From Taeniopygia guttata (Eukaryota; Chordata; Aves; Passeriformes; Estrildidae): a DNA stretch of 64,000 nt. Both the position numbers and the translations under genes were made by a program. The DNA lies in assembly GCF_048771995.1 (NCBI RefSeq), contig NC_133024.1:42632001-42696000 (forward strand), in the 5' to 3' direction. Positions 60,596-64,000 of the stretch are shown one piece after another. Position 1 is the stretch's first letter, and each line of letters begins with the position of its first letter. The notes under the pieces are model-generated. The model did no database searches and had not been told where the DNA came from. It was given only the letters and a program-made list of their open reading frames with translations.

Positions 60596-61913
60596 CTGCA
60601 AAGGAAAAGCAGAAGTGTGAAGCTAGTACATACACAGGAAATCGGGAGAATGGAATGGCAGCAATTTCTCCTTACCCAAGATACAATAAAATTTGAAAAG
60701 GTCTTTTCTCCCTGCTATTTATTTACATTCATAATATAGCCCATCACTGTGTGCAAGCCAAGACATTTTCCTAAACACAATTTCTTCATCAAGACATTAT
60801 TCACGTCAAGCAATGGAATAGGCTGTCCAGGGCAGGAGTGGATTTAAAGGACCTGTAGATGTGGCATTCAGGGACATGGTTTAGTGGTGAACTTGGCAGT
60901 GCTAGGTTAACAGTGGGACTTGATGATCTTAAAGTTCTTTTCCAGCCTCAATGATTCTACTATTCTCTTTCCATTTGAAAATAGTTCTGTGCTGAGCAGG
61001 ATTTCTTGGACATTTTTGCCCATCTGGAAAAGACAGACACCTTTTCAAGAATGTGATTTAGTATTTAAAATCCCAGATTCAAATCTACCACACCTGATGA
61101 TGCACAGGTTAAGTTTGCAGCTGAAGGGCTCAGACTTACAGCTTAAACACAGGTCCTCCGACCACACAAACAAAGATATGTCAGCCTTCTCCAAAACAGA
61201 GTTCCTCCTACTTTTTTTTTACTGGATTTGGAAACATTCACTGTATTTACGGTATGGAAAGATCTGTGGGGCCCCTCTAAGATGGTCTAGAAACATGTTG
61301 CCATGGCACAGTTTCTGCCAGGAGAACCTCACCCAGCCCAGAGATACAGCAGACTGGTGAGTAGTCTCCCTTTCTTTTGGAGATGGACAACCAATGCACA
61401 GATAAAAAAAAAAACCTCAAAATCACAGGATCTGCCCAAGAACCCAAGATCTGAGCTAGGAAACAATAGATCTCTTGACTCCCAAAGCAGAGCCCCCTTC
61501 TCCAGTGTCATTAATTACAAGCACACGAAAATTAAGCCCAAACATAGGACCCAAAGGGGGAACAAGGGCATCTGAGAAGCAGAAGGAGAAAATCAAAGAA
61601 GCAGCAGTAGCACAACAGCTTAACTCTGCTCTGACAACTGCTTACACCAAATGCAAACCTTGGATTTCTTCCCATTTTGTTCTTGCCTTTTCTTGTATGG
61701 TAGTATTAGCAGCTCTGCACAGCGATCCAACAGTAGAGCAGAGCAGAGAGAGGAGTGACTTACTGCTGTTGAGAAGTGGTGGATTACAGCAATAGAGATG
61801 CAGGCGTCACAAGAACCACTGCGGATTGGCACTGACAGGGCATCACAGACAAACGCCTGGAAATGTTTTTCTCCACAAATATCCACCAGGTTTTTGCTGC
61901 GATCACAGCCAAC
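60026..61913 (-). CDS. ALKBH8: ALKBH8 tRNA methyltransferase/hydroxylase, last two coding exons
   Basis: Gene-level entry: exons 61913-61764 and 60595-60026, joined in phase 0, giving 239 residues and a stop. ALKBH8 has RRM, AlkB and Trm9-type methyltransferase parts. The last makes the mcm5U wobble base with the partner TRMT112, and the AlkB part hydroxylates it; the modification supports selenoprotein decoding. Only the C-terminal methyltransferase part is here: GCDRS (after motif I), [58 protein letters not shown] and [11 protein letters not shown]. These match human ALKBH8 closely. The Trm9-like paralogue TRMT9B is a less likely alternative, given the match and the CWF19L2 neighbour. The SAM motif I exon (GCGNGKY) lies beyond the right edge. 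Confidence 0.95.
60596..61763 (-). other. ALKBH8: ALKBH8 last intron
   Basis: A 1.17-kb phase-0 intron. It contains a plus-strand CR1 3'-end fragment at about 60.82-60.97 kb. The 146-codon plus frame at 60920-61360 overlaps that repeat and has no gene content. Confidence 0.85.
60815..60968 (+). mobile_element. CR1 3'-end fragment in ALKBH8 intron
   Basis: AATAGGCTGTCCAGGGCAGG, GTAGATGTGGCATTCAGGGA, CATGGTTTAGTGGTGAACTT, GGACTTGATGATCTTAAAG and AATGATTCTACTATTC. A clear CR1 3' terminus in plus orientation. Confidence 0.92.
61764..61913 (-). CDS. ALKBH8: ALKBH8 penultimate coding exon
   Basis: Acceptor TTTTGTTCTAG|GTT, donor ACAGCA|GTAAGT, 150 bp, phase 0. It encodes [34 protein letters not shown] and [16 protein letters not shown]. 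The GCDRS and CDAL motifs contact the SAM cofactor in this methyltransferase class (family knowledge). IAVIHH is the Trm9-type motif IV region. Confidence 0.96.
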
Positions 61914-64000
61914 CTAGAACAAAAAATGTTTCATTAAGCTTTTTGTGAGAGGATAATTTTAAGACTGGAATATGATTTTCATTTGATGCTTACAGTAATA
62001 GAGTCATCACAGTCTCCTACTGAGGGAACACAGTTTAAAATCAAAACAAGAGCAAGTGTAAGAAAATAGCCTTAAGAGGAGTATTTAATTCTCAGGTATA
62101 GATAAAAAGAAAGCAACCCTGATATGGACTTAAAATAAAGATGAAAGGCTGCTTATTAGACAGCTTATTATAGCACCCTCATTTTGAACCAGCTTAAAGC
62201 AGAACATGTTTCAACCCAACTTTATTTCAAAATTCATACAAGGTGTCTTCAAATGAGCAAAATGAGATGTGACCTAACCTCAGTATTTTCTTTTCATTTC
62301 AACTGCCATTTTGAACTTGACAACATTTGAAGCACCCAAACAGTGAACTCACAAAAGCTGATCTACAAGTGTAATCAATTATCTAGTGACTTTGGTAGTA
62401 TCACTAAAATATGGCATACAGCTTCACTCATCATCCAGGTTTTGTCATTTCAATGTGAGGAAGTGCTCAGATACCTTTTTCTAATCCCTTATTATCACAA
62501 TCCACAAATAATTCAAGCTCAATATAATTTTACTGGGTTCTGTACAGTCCAGTGAAGTGACCCCTAGGACCATTTCTGAATACCTCATAAAACATTCTTT
62601 TTTTTCCCCTTTTAAACCCAGCAGTCAGCCCGCTACACCTGCCCAGTGTCCACATCAAAGGCAGTAAGACAAAACTTACCATCTTTGAAAAATCAGCATC
62701 TAGAAATGTTTTTTACATGCTTGCATAAAAACAATAAATCTAAATTGATCAAGACACCTTCTGAAAGAAAGTGAGGCATGTGCCACCCTTGTTTTCATGT
62801 CTGCCATGCATACTGAATATGCAAACAAAAGCCCTGCTACAAGGCTGTATACCAAACTCTGCACGTATGAGAATAATAAATTTATTTGTTTTCAAGGATC
62901 AGCAACAAATAGATAGCAGAGAACAGGTTCAGAATCCTAAATAATTACTGTTGACAGTGTTTATTGCATTTGACACTGAAAGAATACTAAACCATCTTTG
63001 ACGCAAGAAGAACAGCAAACAGCTTGCCCTGCTTAATCAATCCAAAAGAGACAACAGTACCACTAAAGTTAAAAACTTCTTTTGCAATGATTAATGAAAA
63101 TATATTTATTTTCCATCATAATTTTCCATTTTACCTGTTAAAGTCCTTTTATTTTTTACCCTACCACCACAGTTTTGAAGAAAACCAGAATTCTGTTCCA
63201 GTCTTATTTCCTGAAAGCTTACCAGTGAGCTGCCTTCTACTCAGGCCCCTTAGTTTTGATCCAAAGTAAATGAAACAGATGTGAAAATACCAACCTGACA
63301 ATACAAGATAATCCTTCACAAAAAACTACAAACATGTAGGCATTATCCTGCCAATTAGCAATAAACAAACCTGAAAAGATCAATCCTAACATTGCTTTCT
63401 TCACACTCATTCCTTGGTCTCTCACATTTCCTGAAGCACTGAGTGAATTATGTTGTTTATGAATTAAAAAAGGAAACACTTGCTTACTTGAATGCAAACA
63501 AATCCCCATAATTTTACACTGGCAGCCAACTGAAGTGTCTTTGAATTACTCTGACAATCTGCATGTTAGTGATTGCACACCTCATTACCGGTACCTTTAA
63601 CTACTTCTGCAATTAAGACATTGGCTTTTAGTACTTAATAATAAAACTCAAAGGACCAAATTCACTGCTGGCAGGAGGAGGAAGAAGAAAACTTGCAGCT
63701 TCCACTGACAGCAAGCCTTCTCAAAAAGAATTGCTTTGGACCTCCACATCTAGAGTGAAAATGGCTGGAAAATGGAACACAATCCCCAATTCCCAAAATG
63801 ACATTGAAAAGGACTACAATGTATATTGATAAAATCCAATGAACTGAGAATGAGAACAAAGGCATGACTGCCAGATAAGTCCTCATTTGCATCTAAATTA
63901 TAGCAAATATTATGAGGTCAGGTTTACTTATACTGACATACTTTCTAAAGCAAATGTACATCCAAAGCAAAAAGATGCTGTTTCACAGTGAAAATAGAGA
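61914..64000 (-). other. ALKBH8: ALKBH8 intron (3' part) to window edge
   Basis: AT-rich sequence upstream of the penultimate exon. I looked on the minus strand for the preceding exon (GCGNGKY methyltransferase motif I) and did not find it. No repeat recognised. Confidence 0.75.

Noticed and set aside
61914..64000. Search for the preceding ALKBH8 exon (SAM motif I)
   Set aside because: No GCGNGKY-like coding stretch with splice borders was found on the minus strand; it probably lies beyond the right edge.

Overview
The window looks like a piece of a bird chromosome. It is AT-rich, split-gene DNA. It carries many decayed CR1 LINE copies (the dominant avian/reptile retroposon), one CpG island, and exons of two genes that sit side by side in vertebrates, CWF19L2 and ALKBH8. 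A songbird or other neoavian bird is most likely; turtle or crocodile cannot be formally excluded. There are no bacterial genes, CRISPR arrays or tRNA/rRNA genes that I can support.

Both genes lie on the minus strand. CWF19L2 (intron-lariat spliceosome factor, Cwf19/Drn1 family) starts in the CpG island at about 46.26 kb and runs leftwards. I could place its first 12 coding exons (46263 down to 7233). They join in a single frame with matching splice phases and give 633 residues. The C-terminal third, with the two CwfJ domains, lies beyond the left edge. ALKBH8 (tRNA wobble-uridine methyltransferase/hydroxylase) contributes its last two coding exons, 61913-61764 and 60595-60026, with a stop and a plausible poly(A) signal. 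Its AlkB and RRM parts lie beyond the right edge. About 13.8 kb of gene-free DNA separates the ALKBH8 stop from the CWF19L2 start codon.

Layout: 1-7232 CWF19L2 intron 12 (partial); 7233-35023 exons 12 to 2 with introns; 35024-46197 the long first intron; 46198-46263 exon 1; 45.93-46.88 kb CpG island with a 420-bp GC minisatellite just upstream of the start codon; 46.89-48.14 kb CR1 plus a second repeat; 48.2-59.9 kb intergenic; 59.9-64 kb the ALKBH8 3' end.

I did not find a convincing undescribed system. The most interesting structure is at the CWF19L2 promoter. A G-rich minisatellite there is open in frame with the gene's start codon. Two repeat families are arranged in nested inverted order around it (44.2 and 47.9 kb; 45.8 and 46.9 kb). 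Other items are two perfect inverted repeats, a 27-base poly(T) tract (gene sense) just before exon 3, and an 18-base poly(G).
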